A stretch of DNA of 64,000 bases from Thermoplasmata archaeon (GTDB lineage: Archaea > Thermoplasmatota > Thermoplasmata > Thermoplasmatales > Thermoplasmataceae): positions 62,001-126,000 of the forward strand of contig JAJZXU010000017.1 in the NCBI GenBank assembly GCA_021806235.1. The letters run 5' to 3'. Positions 32,727 through 40,659 of the stretch are shown here, piece by piece. The notes under the pieces were generated by a model that did not search any database, was not told the origin of the DNA, and was given only the letters and a program-made list of their open reading frames with translations. Position 1 is the stretch's first letter, and the number at the start of each line of letters is the position of its first letter. Both the position numbers and the translations under genes were made by a program.

Positions 32727-33616
32727 CAGGATACCTCCAAGGATACCCACCTATTCAGGGGTGGGAGGAATTGAAGGTTAAAGTTCAGCCCCTTGCCATA
32801 CTTCCTTAGCTGTACCTTTTTTACGTTTACATCCATCTTTTTTCCCCCTTTTTTAATAATCACTTGTTTGCCAACACTATGGATTCCCACTACGTCCCAT
32901 TCCTCTTTCTGGAATAGAACAGGAGCCCCCAGTTGCAATGAATACATTCTCTTCCGTATAGAAGGTTTAAAGCCCTTCCTGTTCAGCTGCAGGCAGCGGT
33001 TGTTCCTTCTTCTCTGGCTTACCATAAACAGTGATGTTCTCTTCTGTGTTGATCCACCGGCTATGATAAATGCATCATTAGTATGTGTTTTCTCTATTCC
33101 AAGGGAAATACGGTTTTTCTTTGTTATGGACCCAGGAGTGGTTTCACATCCCCGGAGCCATGCTATTTTTTGCTTTACAACATTCATAAATGGTGCTTCC
33201 TTATCTCCAGAGAGGAGTTCTGATCTTTCTGTCACCACTGAGAAATCTGTGTACTTAGAGCCGGGATCTGTTCCAAGTTTAACCTGCTGTTTTGCCTCTC
33301 CTGTTGCATAGAGTAGCTGTATAGTGAATGGTGATCTCTGGATAACCTTTGCTCTGCCTTTCTTCAGAAGTTTTCTTGCCTTGGTTGGTGCTGCTGGCAT
33401 TAATGGTTGGTTTCGCATGTTTAAAACGGGAACTCTCAGGTCCCGTACAGTCATGCCTGACTGTAGGTCCACATCGGGATTGTTAGAAGAGGTTTTTAAA
33501 CCCGGCACACTGAGAGTTTTCTCTCTGTTTAATGCATGGTCACAGTTGCCACGGGTTTGTGGAGCATCCGTAGGTGTGTATGTATTTCTCCGATCTAACT
33601 TCTGCTTTTCTTTCAT
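32726..33616 (-). CDS. iscB: Internally deleted IscB (PLMP + RuvC-I + RuvC-III, no HNH)
   Basis: The 296-codon frame (the IscB homology starts at a second ATG, 33454) has the PLMP domain (VPVLNMRNQPLMP ... ARKLLKKGRAKVIQRSPFTI), RuvC-I with Asp117 in LGTDPGSK, then jumps at about residue 138 to the post-HNH part (FMNVVKQKIAW). It continues into RuvC-III (LGIEKTHTNDAFIIAGG, His178/Asp181) and the C-terminal domain (NRCLQLNRKGFKP ... WDVVGIHSVG). The bridge helix, RuvC-II Glu and whole HNH are missing, against 400-500 residues in active IscB. It should be unable to cut DNA, yet the frame is intact. The last codons are read through the right-end hairpin, and its TGA shares a base with the next gene's ATG. 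Confidence 0.8.
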   Translation of the reverse strand: MKEKQKLDRRNTYTPTDAPQTRGNCDHALNREKTLSVPGLKTSSNNPDVDLQSGMTVRDLRVPVLNMRNQPLMPAAPTKARKLLKKGRAKVIQRSPFTIQLLYATGEAKQQVKLGTDPGSKYTDFSVVTERSELLSGDKEAPFMNVVKQKIAWLRGCETTPGSITKKNRISLGIEKTHTNDAFIIAGGSTQKRTSLFMVSQRRRNNRCLQLNRKGFKPSIRKRMYSLQLGAPVLFQKEEWDVVGIHSVGKQVIIKKGGKKMDVNVKKVQLRKYGKGLNFNLQFLPPLNRWVSLEVS

Positions 33617-33695
33617 ATTTTCAAAGCCCCCTAATCAACTCTTGCGTTGCCCTCATGGGACAAGCCAACCCCTAAAGAGGTTGGTAGTTGACACT
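32735..33695 (-). mobile_element. IscB-type IS element (IS200/IS605 superfamily ends)
   Basis: The left end is at about 33695 (GTCAACTACC then the hairpin CCAACCTCTTTAGGGGTTGG, plus-strand 33665-33684). The right end is near 32735 with the hairpin CCCACCCCTGAATAGGTGGG. There is no tnpA, as is usual for IscB elements that move in trans. The right end abuts the start codon of the coiled-coil gene. A second copy of the left-end region lies at 47.5 kb. Confidence 0.7.
33440..33695 (-). ncRNA. Probable IscB omega-RNA
   Basis: IscB elements encode their guide RNA just upstream of the gene. This stretch aligns closely with 47520-47647: shared words include CATGAGGGCAACGCA, GTTGATTAG, GGGCTTTGAA and GCAGAAGTTAGAT. 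It contains several hairpins, including CTACAGTCAGGCATGACTGTA. The guide would be the ~16 bases just beyond the left end (plus-strand 33696-33711). The conserved scaffold overlaps the 5' part of the longer iscB frame, which supports ATG 33454 as the real start. Confidence 0.55.
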
Positions 33696-34145
33696 AACAC
33701 TTCTATATCTTTATGTAAGAACAATGATAAAGTATGATACAGTTATCATTGCTCTCACAATTAAAATTCGTATTTAAAGAAACTATATAAGTATTACTAT
33801 AAACCGTAACTGGTCAGTCTGACGTACCAATAGTTATTATAACATATAGTGTTAATGCCCTATTCAACAGTTCCTCCGGCTATTTCCATAGAAATAAATT
33901 GTTGCTGTTATTAACATATGTTATTTTTGGTAATTTTTCATATTTTTTTTAGGCAATTTTTATCGGGTGGAGATTAATACATGCACATGAGACTCCCACG
34001 TTACTAATACCAGATACTGGAAATTCTGAATTGCAAAGGGTATTTATGGAAATGGTGTTAAATTTTCTTATATTCATCCTGATAGGGAAAAAATACCCCT
34101 GGCCTTAAATGCTGCTAAAACTGAAAATTTTATTCGGCCCGTTTA
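33696..34145. other. Interval without intact genes
   Basis: Between the IscB left end and vapC no complete gene is seen. The stretch has a homopolymeric T run near 33945 and an isolated protein-like frame at 34030-34167, listed separately. The rest is A/T-rich and featureless to me. Confidence 0.35.
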
Positions 34146-34167
34146 CTACCCCTGGCGCAGGGTATAA
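34030..34167 (+). pseudogene. Protein-like fragment of unknown origin
   Basis: After a stop at 34027 the plus strand reads 45 codons, beginning IAKGIYGNGVKFSYIHPDR and continuing EKIPLALNAAKTENFIRPVY, to a TAA at 34165. There is no start codon near the beginning and the end overlaps vapC antisense. The composition looks like a real protein, so I read it as a gene remnant, but I cannot name the family. Confidence 0.3.
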
Positions 34168-34601
34168 ATATTTTCAAGGGGATTTATAATTTTAATATCA
34201 TACAATCCTGTGAAATCTTTAACGTTTTCGGTATAAATTTTCTTTACACCATTTTCAATAGCGGTTTCAATTATCAACGTATCCCAGAATGGCTTATTCA
34301 CTTTGGTGCACATTTCTATTGCCCTGCCAACTGTATTATGTGTATAATTAACTTTCTCCCACCTGCTGGAATATATAAGATCGTTTACTATTGCATACGC
34401 ATCAATGTCTGGCAATTTATGCCTTACCTTAGAGGTAATCACAAAAAAAAATTCTCCGATAATCTGATTGGATATAACTCCGGTTATATTGCCATTTTCT
34501 ACCTCCATGAAAAGAGATGCTGCCTTTCTATTCTTATCTGGCTCATGCGTATCAAAGGCATAAACCAGAATATTGGTATCAAATAAAATTCTATCTTTCA
34601 T
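34146..34601 (-). CDS. vapC: PIN-domain toxin VapC
   Basis: From the ATG at 34601 the 151-residue product is a PIN-domain ribonuclease. The acidic metal-binding residues are in ILFDTNILVYAFD, NQIIGEFF, and PFWDTLIIETA, with a final TENVKDF. The ATG overlaps the end of vapB by 11 bases, the normal coupling of such toxin-antitoxin pairs. Free VapC cleaves RNA (often initiator tRNA or rRNA) until bound by VapB. The upstream portion of the longer frame only shadows vapB. Confidence 0.88.
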   Translation of the reverse strand: MKDRILFDTNILVYAFDTHEPDKNRKAASLFMEVENGNITGVISNQIIGEFFFVITSKVRHKLPDIDAYAIVNDLIYSSRWEKVNYTHNTVGRAIEMCTKVNKPFWDTLIIETAIENGVKKIYTENVKDFTGLYDIKIINPLENIYTLRQG

Positions 34602-34833
34602 GAAGTTCATCTCTGGTATTATATATAACACCACCAAGATCGTATCCCTTATTTAACCTATTTAATAAATCAATATCTGCATTTTTTGAATTTATGTTGT
34701 CAATTAATAATTTGAATGCATCCTCAACAGCTTTGCCTATATTCCCTTTCTTGTTTCCATATGCTTTTATTATAGCCTCTCTGAATTTTTTGTCGATCTC
34801 TTCGTCTATATTTACTGTAAGTGTTCTTGTCAT
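34591..34833 (-). CDS. vapB: Antitoxin VapB
   Basis: The 80-residue protein has an N-terminal ribbon-helix-helix-like segment (RTLTVNIDEEIDKKFREAIIKAYGNKKGNIGKAVEDAFKLLI) and a C-terminal tail that would wrap the toxin (LNRLNKGYDLGGVIYNTRDELHER). It overlaps vapC and should autoregulate the pair. The pair sits between the IscB element and the cobalamin operon, a typical setting for a mobile toxin-antitoxin pair. Confidence 0.82.
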   Translation of the reverse strand: MTRTLTVNIDEEIDKKFREAIIKAYGNKKGNIGKAVEDAFKLLIDNINSKNADIDLLNRLNKGYDLGGVIYNTRDELHER

Positions 34834-34994
34834 AATTAATTTATTAAAATAGAATATTTAAATGTTTTTAATTTATAAATTTTATCTATATTTAAATAAT
34901 CTCTGAATAGGCATTCAATTCGGATAACATATAATTTTAAAAACTGTATATTAACAACAATAAAAAATTAAATAATCATATATTATTAACAAAA

Positions 34995-36026
34995 ATGCAT
35001 GGCGGAAATATTTACAGTGTTTCTAAAAATAATAATATAAAATTGAAAAAAATACTTGATTATTCAGCAAATATGAATGATTTCATAAAAATAAATAATA
35101 TAACAGTAAAATCTGAATATATAGAAAATTACCCGGAAATAGATCTGGATAAATATAAAAAAATTTTATCAAACAATGAATTTGATATAGAATATATATC
35201 AATGGTACCGGGATTAACCTATTTTATACATAAATTTATTTCAACATTAAAGAATAATATAATAATAATATCTCCATCCTTTACAGAATATATATATTCA
35301 AAATATAATTATAATAAAATAATAATAAATTATGATACAGTGGTTAAAAATCCGGATATTATAAAAAATTATGATTTCACCGCAATTTTTTTGATTTACC
35401 CTGATAACCCTCTCGGTAATTTAATCAGTAAGGACATACTGTTTAAATTAATAGATATATCATATAAAAAAAATGCATATTTTTTCATTGATGAATCCTT
35501 TATTTATTTTGTTAAAAACCGGGAAATCAATGAGAATGAGATGATAAATAATTATAACAATATAATAATAGGGAGATCATTAACAAAGATATTTTCAATA
35601 CCGGGTTTGAGATTGGGCTATATAATATCGGATAAGAATAATATAAGCAATATGGAAAAATATCTGGAGCCATGGAGAATATCAGAAATAACGTTGAAGT
35701 ATATGGAAGAACTGGATTTTGACAGCATAAAATACACACCTGAAAAAACTGAAATTGAGAGGAATTATATGGTTAAACAGCTGTCAAAGTTAAATTTTAC
35801 ACTGGTAGGCAGGCCAGAGGCAAATTTTATAACATTAAAATTAGATGATAATTATAACGGTTCTGAATTAAAAAAATATCTGGAAAATAGAGGAATAATG
35901 ATAAGGTTACTGGAAGATTATGATTTATTCAATAAAAACTATATAAGGTTAAACGTTAAAAGGCATTATAAAAATAAGATATTAATAAACAGTATAAGAG
36001 ATTTTATGGTGAATGAAAATGAATAG
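34995..36026 (+). CDS. cobD: PLP-dependent aminotransferase-fold enzyme, probable threonine-phosphate decarboxylase (CobD-like)
   Basis: The 343-residue protein begins HGGNIYSVSK, as CobD proteins do. It has the type I PLP fold with IYPDNPLGNLIS, FFIDESFIYF and the Schiff-base Lys in GRSLTKIFSIPGLRLGYI. CobD makes (R)-1-amino-2-propanol phosphate for the nucleotide loop of cobalamin. HisC-type histidinol-phosphate aminotransferase is the main alternative by sequence, but the gene overlaps cbiP and the operon contains only cobalamin genes. It is very A/T-rich. Confidence 0.82.
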   Translation: MHGGNIYSVSKNNNIKLKKILDYSANMNDFIKINNITVKSEYIENYPEIDLDKYKKILSNNEFDIEYISMVPGLTYFIHKFISTLKNNIIIISPSFTEYIYSKYNYNKIIINYDTVVKNPDIIKNYDFTAIFLIYPDNPLGNLISKDILFKLIDISYKKNAYFFIDESFIYFVKNREINENEMINNYNNIIIGRSLTKIFSIPGLRLGYIISDKNNISNMEKYLEPWRISEITLKYMEELDFDSIKYTPEKTEIERNYMVKQLSKLNFTLVGRPEANFITLKLDDNYNGSELKKYLENRGIMIRLLEDYDLFNKNYIRLNVKRHYKNKILINSIRDFMVNENE

Positions 36027-37440
36027 GATAATCCAGATTTTAGGAACCTCTTCTGATTCGGGTAAAACAACTATGGCAATGGTGTTATGCAGGCATTTTT
36101 CCGATAATGGGTATAATGTGGCCCCATTTAAAGCAATTAATATGTCATTGAATTCCATATCATTAAATGATGGGTCAGAAATATCCAGAGCCCAGTGGTT
36201 GCAGGCCATAGCGGCGAGAACTGATCCCTCAAAATACATGAATCCATTTTTAATTAAACCGGAGGGAAATAAAAAATCACAGTTAATAGTTTTGGGCAAG
36301 GCTATAGGGTCATTAACAGTTGATAATTATTATGGCTACATTAAAAAAAATGCTGGCAGGATTATAAAAAAATCACTGGATGAATTATTAAAAAAATATG
36401 ATATAATAATAGCCGAAGGGGCAGGTTCTGCGGCCGAAATAAATATGTATGATAGGGATTATGCAAATACTTTTGTTTCAAATATATATAAAACTCCGGC
36501 AATTTTAATATCCGATATTGATAAGGGTGGTGTTTTCGCATCCTTATATGGAACAGTGAAACTGATGAAACACAAAAATTTATTGAAATACATGGTAATA
36601 AATAAAATGAGGGGCGATAAAACATTACTGGATAGCGGTATACAGAAACTTGAAAAATTATTAAATAAAAGGGTTATAGGTGTAATACCTTATTCTAATA
36701 TTTCACTGCCGGGAGAGGATTCGTTAAATTATAATATTGATAGATTAAAAAATAATAAAATATGTATTATAAAATATCCGTATATGGAGAATTACAGTGA
36801 TTTTGACCCATTTTATCTGTATAATATTGGCTTTAATTATATTACAGAGAAGAATATTGATGATTTAAACAACTGTGATGTGATAATATTACCGGGTTCA
36901 AAAATGGTCTCCTATGATATTGACTATATAAAAAAATCAGGCATATATAATAAAATTATAGAATTATCCGGTGATAAAAAAATAATAGGTATATGCGGTG
37001 GTTATCAGATGCTTGGAAAATATATAATAGATAAAAATAAAATAGAATCAAATGAGGATAAAATAAAAGGCATGGGACTGCTAAATATTGAAACTTTATA
37101 TAATAATGTTAAAGAAACATATGAAATATCATATAAATTAAATGATAATATATTTGGTATTAATAATGAAAATAAGGGTTATGAAATCCACTATGGCAGT
37201 ATAATAAATAACAATGAAAAACCCATGAATTATAAAAATAATATGCCTGAGGGATCTATAAAAGGTAATATAATGGGAACAAACATACATGGAATATTTG
37301 AAAATATAGATTTTTTAAGATATTTGTTTAATATCGATTTTAATAAATATGATGGTGTATTGAATAATAATATAAATAAAACAACAGAACTGTTTACAGA
37401 TAATATGAATATGAAATTAATAGAAGAACTGATAAAATGA
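36013..37440 (+). CDS. cbiP: Cobyric acid synthase
   Basis: The 475-residue enzyme amidates adenosylcobyrinic acid diamide at four positions using glutamine and ATP. The N-terminal dethiobiotin-synthetase-like domain has the P-loop GTSSDSGKTTMAM and IIAEGAGSAAEIN. The C-terminal glutamine amidotransferase domain has the nucleophile Cys in IIGICGGYQMLG and His in NIHGIFEN. ATG 36019 is a second possible start. It overlaps the CobD-like gene by 14 bases and cbiB by 4. Confidence 0.93.
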   Translation: MKMNRIIQILGTSSDSGKTTMAMVLCRHFSDNGYNVAPFKAINMSLNSISLNDGSEISRAQWLQAIAARTDPSKYMNPFLIKPEGNKKSQLIVLGKAIGSLTVDNYYGYIKKNAGRIIKKSLDELLKKYDIIIAEGAGSAAEINMYDRDYANTFVSNIYKTPAILISDIDKGGVFASLYGTVKLMKHKNLLKYMVINKMRGDKTLLDSGIQKLEKLLNKRVIGVIPYSNISLPGEDSLNYNIDRLKNNKICIIKYPYMENYSDFDPFYLYNIGFNYITEKNIDDLNNCDVIILPGSKMVSYDIDYIKKSGIYNKIIELSGDKKIIGICGGYQMLGKYIIDKNKIESNEDKIKGMGLLNIETLYNNVKETYEISYKLNDNIFGINNENKGYEIHYGSIINNNEKPMNYKNNMPEGSIKGNIMGTNIHGIFENIDFLRYLFNIDFNKYDGVLNNNINKTTELFTDNMNMKLIEELIK

Positions 37441-38384
37441 TTGTAATATTTTATCCATTTATATTATTAATTTTTTCCATTATTTTTGATATTCTGCTTG
37501 GAGAGCCACCTGATAGGGTTCATCCTGTTGTTTTTACAGGAAATACCATATATAGATTTAATAAATATTTCAGGAAAATCAGAAATAAAAAATTTGGAGG
37601 TTTGATATTTTTAAGTTTTATAATAATTATAAACACCTTACCTGTAATAATAATTTTATATCTATTATTTTTAATGGATAATATTATTTCAGATATAGTT
37701 TTTATAATAATTTATATATACTTTTTAAAAAGTACATTCTCAATAAAAGCCATGAAGAAACATATAAAGAAAATTATTGAATCTTTAGATAAAAAAAATA
37801 TCAGTGAGGCGAGGATTAATACATCCATGGTTGTTAGAAGGGATACTAAAAATATGGATGAGGGGCACATATCGTCGGCCGCAATAGAAACCGTATCAGA
37901 GGGGTTTGTTGATGGTTATTTAACACCTCTGTTTTTTTATTCACTTTTTAATATTGCCGGTGCATTAATCGTTAGAATTATAAACACAATGGATTCAAAT
38001 ATAGCGTATAAGGACAAAAAAAACTATGAATTTGGTAGATCAACTGCAATAGCAGATACATTAACGAATTATATACCTTCAAGAATCACACCATATGTTT
38101 TTAAAATAAGTGCTTTTATACTGCATTATAAGTATAAAAAATTTAAAATTATTAACACAACAGATAGTTTAAATGCAGGTTATAGCATAAATTCAATGGC
38201 ATTTATTTTAAATACAAGATTGGAGAAGATCGGTGAATATATAGTAAATGAAAATGGTAATCTGCCCGGTGTAAATGATATAAAAAAAGCACTTAATATA
38301 TATTATTTATCATGCTTTATATCACTATTTACTGTTGTTCTGCCTCTGAGTATTATTACAGCCTTTCTGCTTATTTATGTTTAA
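37437..38384 (+). CDS. cbiB: Adenosylcobinamide-phosphate synthase
   Basis: The 315-residue membrane protein attaches aminopropanol phosphate to adenosylcobyric acid. It has the family N-terminus FDILLGEPPDRVHPVVFTGN, the VVRRDTKNMDEGHISSAAIETVSEGFVDGYLTPLFFY core and several hydrophobic helices. The start codon overlaps the cbiP stop (ATGA). The operon would naturally continue into cobT, but the second bacteriocin-like array now lies between them. The first copy of the 95-base direct repeat begins at the cbiB stop codon. Confidence 0.93.
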   Translation: MIVIFYPFILLIFSIIFDILLGEPPDRVHPVVFTGNTIYRFNKYFRKIRNKKFGGLIFLSFIIIINTLPVIIILYLLFLMDNIISDIVFIIIYIYFLKSTFSIKAMKKHIKKIIESLDKKNISEARINTSMVVRRDTKNMDEGHISSAAIETVSEGFVDGYLTPLFFYSLFNIAGALIVRIINTMDSNIAYKDKKNYEFGRSTAIADTLTNYIPSRITPYVFKISAFILHYKYKKFKIINTTDSLNAGYSINSMAFILNTRLEKIGEYIVNENGNLPGVNDIKKALNIYYLSCFISLFTVVLPLSIITAFLLIYV

Positions 38385-38477
38385 AAATATTTCACTGAAA
38401 ATAAAGGAATTTTAACGATAAAGTTTATTTTTAGCCTTTAATAATCATATAATGGAAGTTATAAATGGAAATAAAAT
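38383..38477 (+). repeat. 95-base direct repeat, left copy
   Basis: This stretch is identical to 40565-40659 except at one base (T at 38450, C at 40632). It holds the promoter region and the first eight or nine codons of cobT. The two copies are exactly 2182 bases apart and bracket the second bacteriocin-like array. It is too long for an ordinary transposon target duplication. Confidence 0.93.
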
Positions 38478-38598
38478 TATTGATATTTTTAATTATTGGG
38501 GCTATTTATTTTATGTGCCCCTTCTTATAACCATCCAGATAATAAAAATTAATATATTATATGGCATACCATCCTTGCTTCAAGTAAAAAATACATAA
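38452..38598 (+). pseudogene. Fragment with the duplicated 5' end of cobT
   Basis: The 48-codon frame begins MEVINGNKI, identical to the start of CobT at 40634, then continues with unrelated hydrophobic sequence (IIDIFNYWGYLFYVPLL) to a TAA. It arises from the left copy of the direct repeat and is probably not a functional protein. Confidence 0.7.
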
Positions 38599-38603
38599 TG
38601 TTT

Positions 38604-38828
38604 TTAAATTTTACCATTGTGATGATGGTTAAATTTGTGGGAAAACATAATAATTGCGAATATAATCCCACCTGTTATAATAAATATGGTTGCATATATT
38701 TCAATATAGTTATGATATATTACACCTACAGTTATATAGAATATTGATGCTATGCTTATTAATATTATTTCTATGATAGCCAGAATCTTGCGTTTTGAAC
38801 TATATATTTTAAACTTTTTATTATCCAT
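38604..38828 (-). CDS. Small two-helix membrane protein, putative immunity partner of cassette D
   Basis: The ATG at 38828 gives 74 residues; a GTG at 38837, directly after the TAG of the upstream precursor, is also possible. The protein has a Lys-rich N-terminus (MDNKKFKIYSSKRK), two hydrophobic helices (about 15-35 and 43-62) and a His-rich basic tail (HKFNHHHNGK). It repeats the pattern of the 1.3-5 kb array. The call rests on position and topology. Confidence 0.55.
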   Translation of the reverse strand: MDNKKFKIYSSKRKILAIIEIILISIASIFYITVGVIYHNYIEIYATIFIITGGIIFAIIMFSHKFNHHHNGKI

Positions 38829-38837
38829 AATAACCAC

Positions 38838-39248
38838 CTAACACGATAAAATTATGCCACCCGGGCCTATGTCCATGCCTATTAACAATAAACTTAAACC
38901 TAGTATTGCCCAGTCCACAGGTCCCCCGAAAACTAAAAACATAAGCAAAGCTAATTCAAATGAAGACACCGCTAAAACTGTACCGAGAAAACTGAAAATA
39001 CAAACCAGATTATAGTCTATTACTATACTCTCGGTTCCATTTATTTGCATATTCTTAATATTGTTATTTGTAAATCCTAGCATACTATTCATTGCTGTGG
39101 TTATATATGAATATTCTATACCGAATTTATTTAATGTACTATTAGAATTCATATAACCAAATGATATTGATTCTATACTATTTATTAATGTTTTCATTTC
39201 ATTGTTATACATTTGTTCTCCAAGATACAATAAATTTTGTGATGCCAT
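38838..39248 (-). CDS. Orphan C-terminal half of a bacteriocin-like precursor (cassette D)
   Basis: The 136-residue product starts just before the conserved module (NNEMKTLINSIESISFGYM; NKFGIEYSYITTAMNSMLGF) and lacks a signal peptide. Its module is nearly identical to that of the full-length copy at 39507. The C-terminal domain after DYNLVC is unrelated in detail: hydrophobic, with FGGPVDWAILGL and a C-terminal Cys (ILSC). The stop codon is followed at once by the partner gene. It has the layout of a silent cassette. Confidence 0.6.
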   Translation of the reverse strand: MASQNLLYLGEQMYNNEMKTLINSIESISFGYMNSNSTLNKFGIEYSYITTAMNSMLGFTNNNIKNMQINGTESIVIDYNLVCIFSFLGTVLAVSSFELALLMFLVFGGPVDWAILGLSLLLIGMDIGPGGIILSC

Positions 39249-39276
39249 TATTATTCTTAAAATAAATGCATAAATT

Positions 39277-39498
39277 TTATTTTTTTATTTTTCTATATAT
39301 GTACTTATTCGGTATTATTCTGAATAATAAAAGTATAAATGTTATCAATGAAAATACAGATAAAGAAATAGAAAGATACATCATAGAATAGTTAAAATAA
39401 CTTCTATTTTCGCCCATGTAATAAGAAATAAAAACAGTGAAAAAAACAAAGGAGGCGACACCAAAGTAAAATGTCATATATTTTTTAGCATCTACCAT
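39277..39498 (-). CDS. Small two-helix membrane protein, putative immunity partner of the second full-length precursor
   Basis: I use the ATG at 39498 (73 residues). A GTG at 39510 would overlap the precursor stop by four bases (GTGA), giving 77 residues. The product has two hydrophobic helices (about 8-26 and 38-60) separated by a short polar loop with GENRSYFNYS, and a strongly basic tail ending YIYRKIKK. It matches the other partners in size, topology and coupling. Confidence 0.55.
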   Translation of the reverse strand: MVDAKKYMTFYFGVASFVFFTVFISYYMGENRSYFNYSMMYLSISLSVFSLITFILLLFRIIPNKYIYRKIKK

Positions 39499-39506
39499 AA
39501 TATAAA

Positions 39507-40463
39507 TCACACCCCGTCGATTATGATATTGGGATTAACATAACCGCATGCCAAAATCATATTTATAGTCCCTGTCATCTCAAAAAATCCCGAGAAACCA
39601 AAAGCCACATATGACGCTATTACAAATATGAGTGCCATGCCTCCAGTGGCAATTACAAGACTAATAATAGATAATGCCAGAAGGAAACTAAGCATGCCTA
39701 ATTCTATTACTCTGTATATACAATTCCAATTGTAATCTATTAATATACTCTCGGTTCCATTTATTTGCATATTCTTAATATTGTTATTTGTAAACCCTAG
39801 CATACTATTCATTGCTGTGGCTATATATGAATATTCTATACCGAATTTATTTAATGTATTATTATTAGAATTCATATAACCAAATGATATTAGTTCTATA
39901 CTATTTATTAATGTTTTCATTTCATTATTGTATGATGATTTATAGTTTAGAGTAAACTCATTCCCCAATAATATCTTAGAAGAATTTAATGGTACAATGT
40001 TGGCATAAATATCCGATATATTTTCATTGTTGTGTTTGAATATTATATCTGCAATCTGAACCTTATAGTCATTGAATTTCTCGGTAAATGTCATTGCGTG
40101 TGTTATATTGCTATTTTTATCGAAATTGAATGATGTATAATTCATATAATTATTCTTTGTGATATTTTTATGTATTGAAGTGTATGATGTTATGTTGTTT
40201 GTAATATTATCATTACTTTTTATATTATTTTTATATGCATAAATATTGTTTATGGAAGTTTTATTTATGTTGTTTGTTTTTATTATGCCATTATTGGAAA
40301 CATTAAAATTATTCATGAATGTAATATTATTTATTTTTACATAATTATTATTTTTGTTATAATTGATATTATTGATATTATTATCAACAGGCGATGAATA
40401 TGCAATCATTAAAAACATTGTAGCAATCACTATCGATATTATCATTATATATCTCTGTTTCAT
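39507..40463 (-). CDS. Second full-length secreted bacteriocin-like precursor
   Basis: The 318-residue protein has a signal segment (MIISIVIATMFLMIAYSS), an extremely Asn-rich region (residues 28-140), then FTEKFNDYKVQIADII and DIYANIVPLNSSKILLGNEF, which match the copy at 3793 almost word for word. The conserved module (NNEMKTLINSIELISFGYM) follows. After DYNWNC comes a hydrophobic domain (LSFLLALSIISLVIATGGMALIF) and, unlike its relatives, an extra polar tail after ACG (YVNPNIIIDGV). A partner gene and an orphan cassette follow. Membrane-active toxin release from the C-terminus is inferred. Confidence 0.65.
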   Translation of the reverse strand: MKQRYIMIISIVIATMFLMIAYSSPVDNNINNINYNKNNNYVKINNITFMNNFNVSNNGIIKTNNINKTSINNIYAYKNNIKSNDNITNNITSYTSIHKNITKNNYMNYTSFNFDKNSNITHAMTFTEKFNDYKVQIADIIFKHNNENISDIYANIVPLNSSKILLGNEFTLNYKSSYNNEMKTLINSIELISFGYMNSNNNTLNKFGIEYSYIATAMNSMLGFTNNNIKNMQINGTESILIDYNWNCIYRVIELGMLSFLLALSIISLVIATGGMALIFVIASYVAFGFSGFFEMTGTINMILACGYVNPNIIIDGV

Positions 40464-40564
40464 AATATATATATATAAAGTTTGCTATATATAATAATAT
40501 AGCATTATATACTAATATTAAGTTAATTTTAAATATTTAAATACCAAATTTATAATATTTTATA

Positions 40565-40659
40565 AAAAATATTTCACTGAAAATAAAGGAATTTTAACGA
40601 TAAAGTTTATTTTTAGCCTTTAATAATCATACAATGGAAGTTATAAATGGAAATAAAAT
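40565..40659 (+). repeat. 95-base direct repeat, right copy (cobT promoter and first codons)
   Basis: This is the second copy of 38383-38477, one mismatch in 95 bases. It includes AAAGTTTATTTTTA, a likely TATA region about 25 bases before the cobT ATG, so the array insertion left cobT with its own promoter. Confidence 0.93.

Noticed and set aside
32793-33737. Long plus-strand frames opposite iscB
   Set aside because: They are antisense shadows of the IscB gene and its left end, without sensible protein composition.
34995-36026. Histidinol-phosphate aminotransferase (HisC)
   Set aside because: The fold is the same, but the HGGN start and overlap with cbiP and cbiB favour the threonine-phosphate decarboxylase of cobalamin synthesis.
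38452-38598. A new small gene after cbiB
   Set aside because: Its first codons are the duplicated cobT start within the 95-base repeat and the remainder resembles no protein, so it is a by-product of the insertion.
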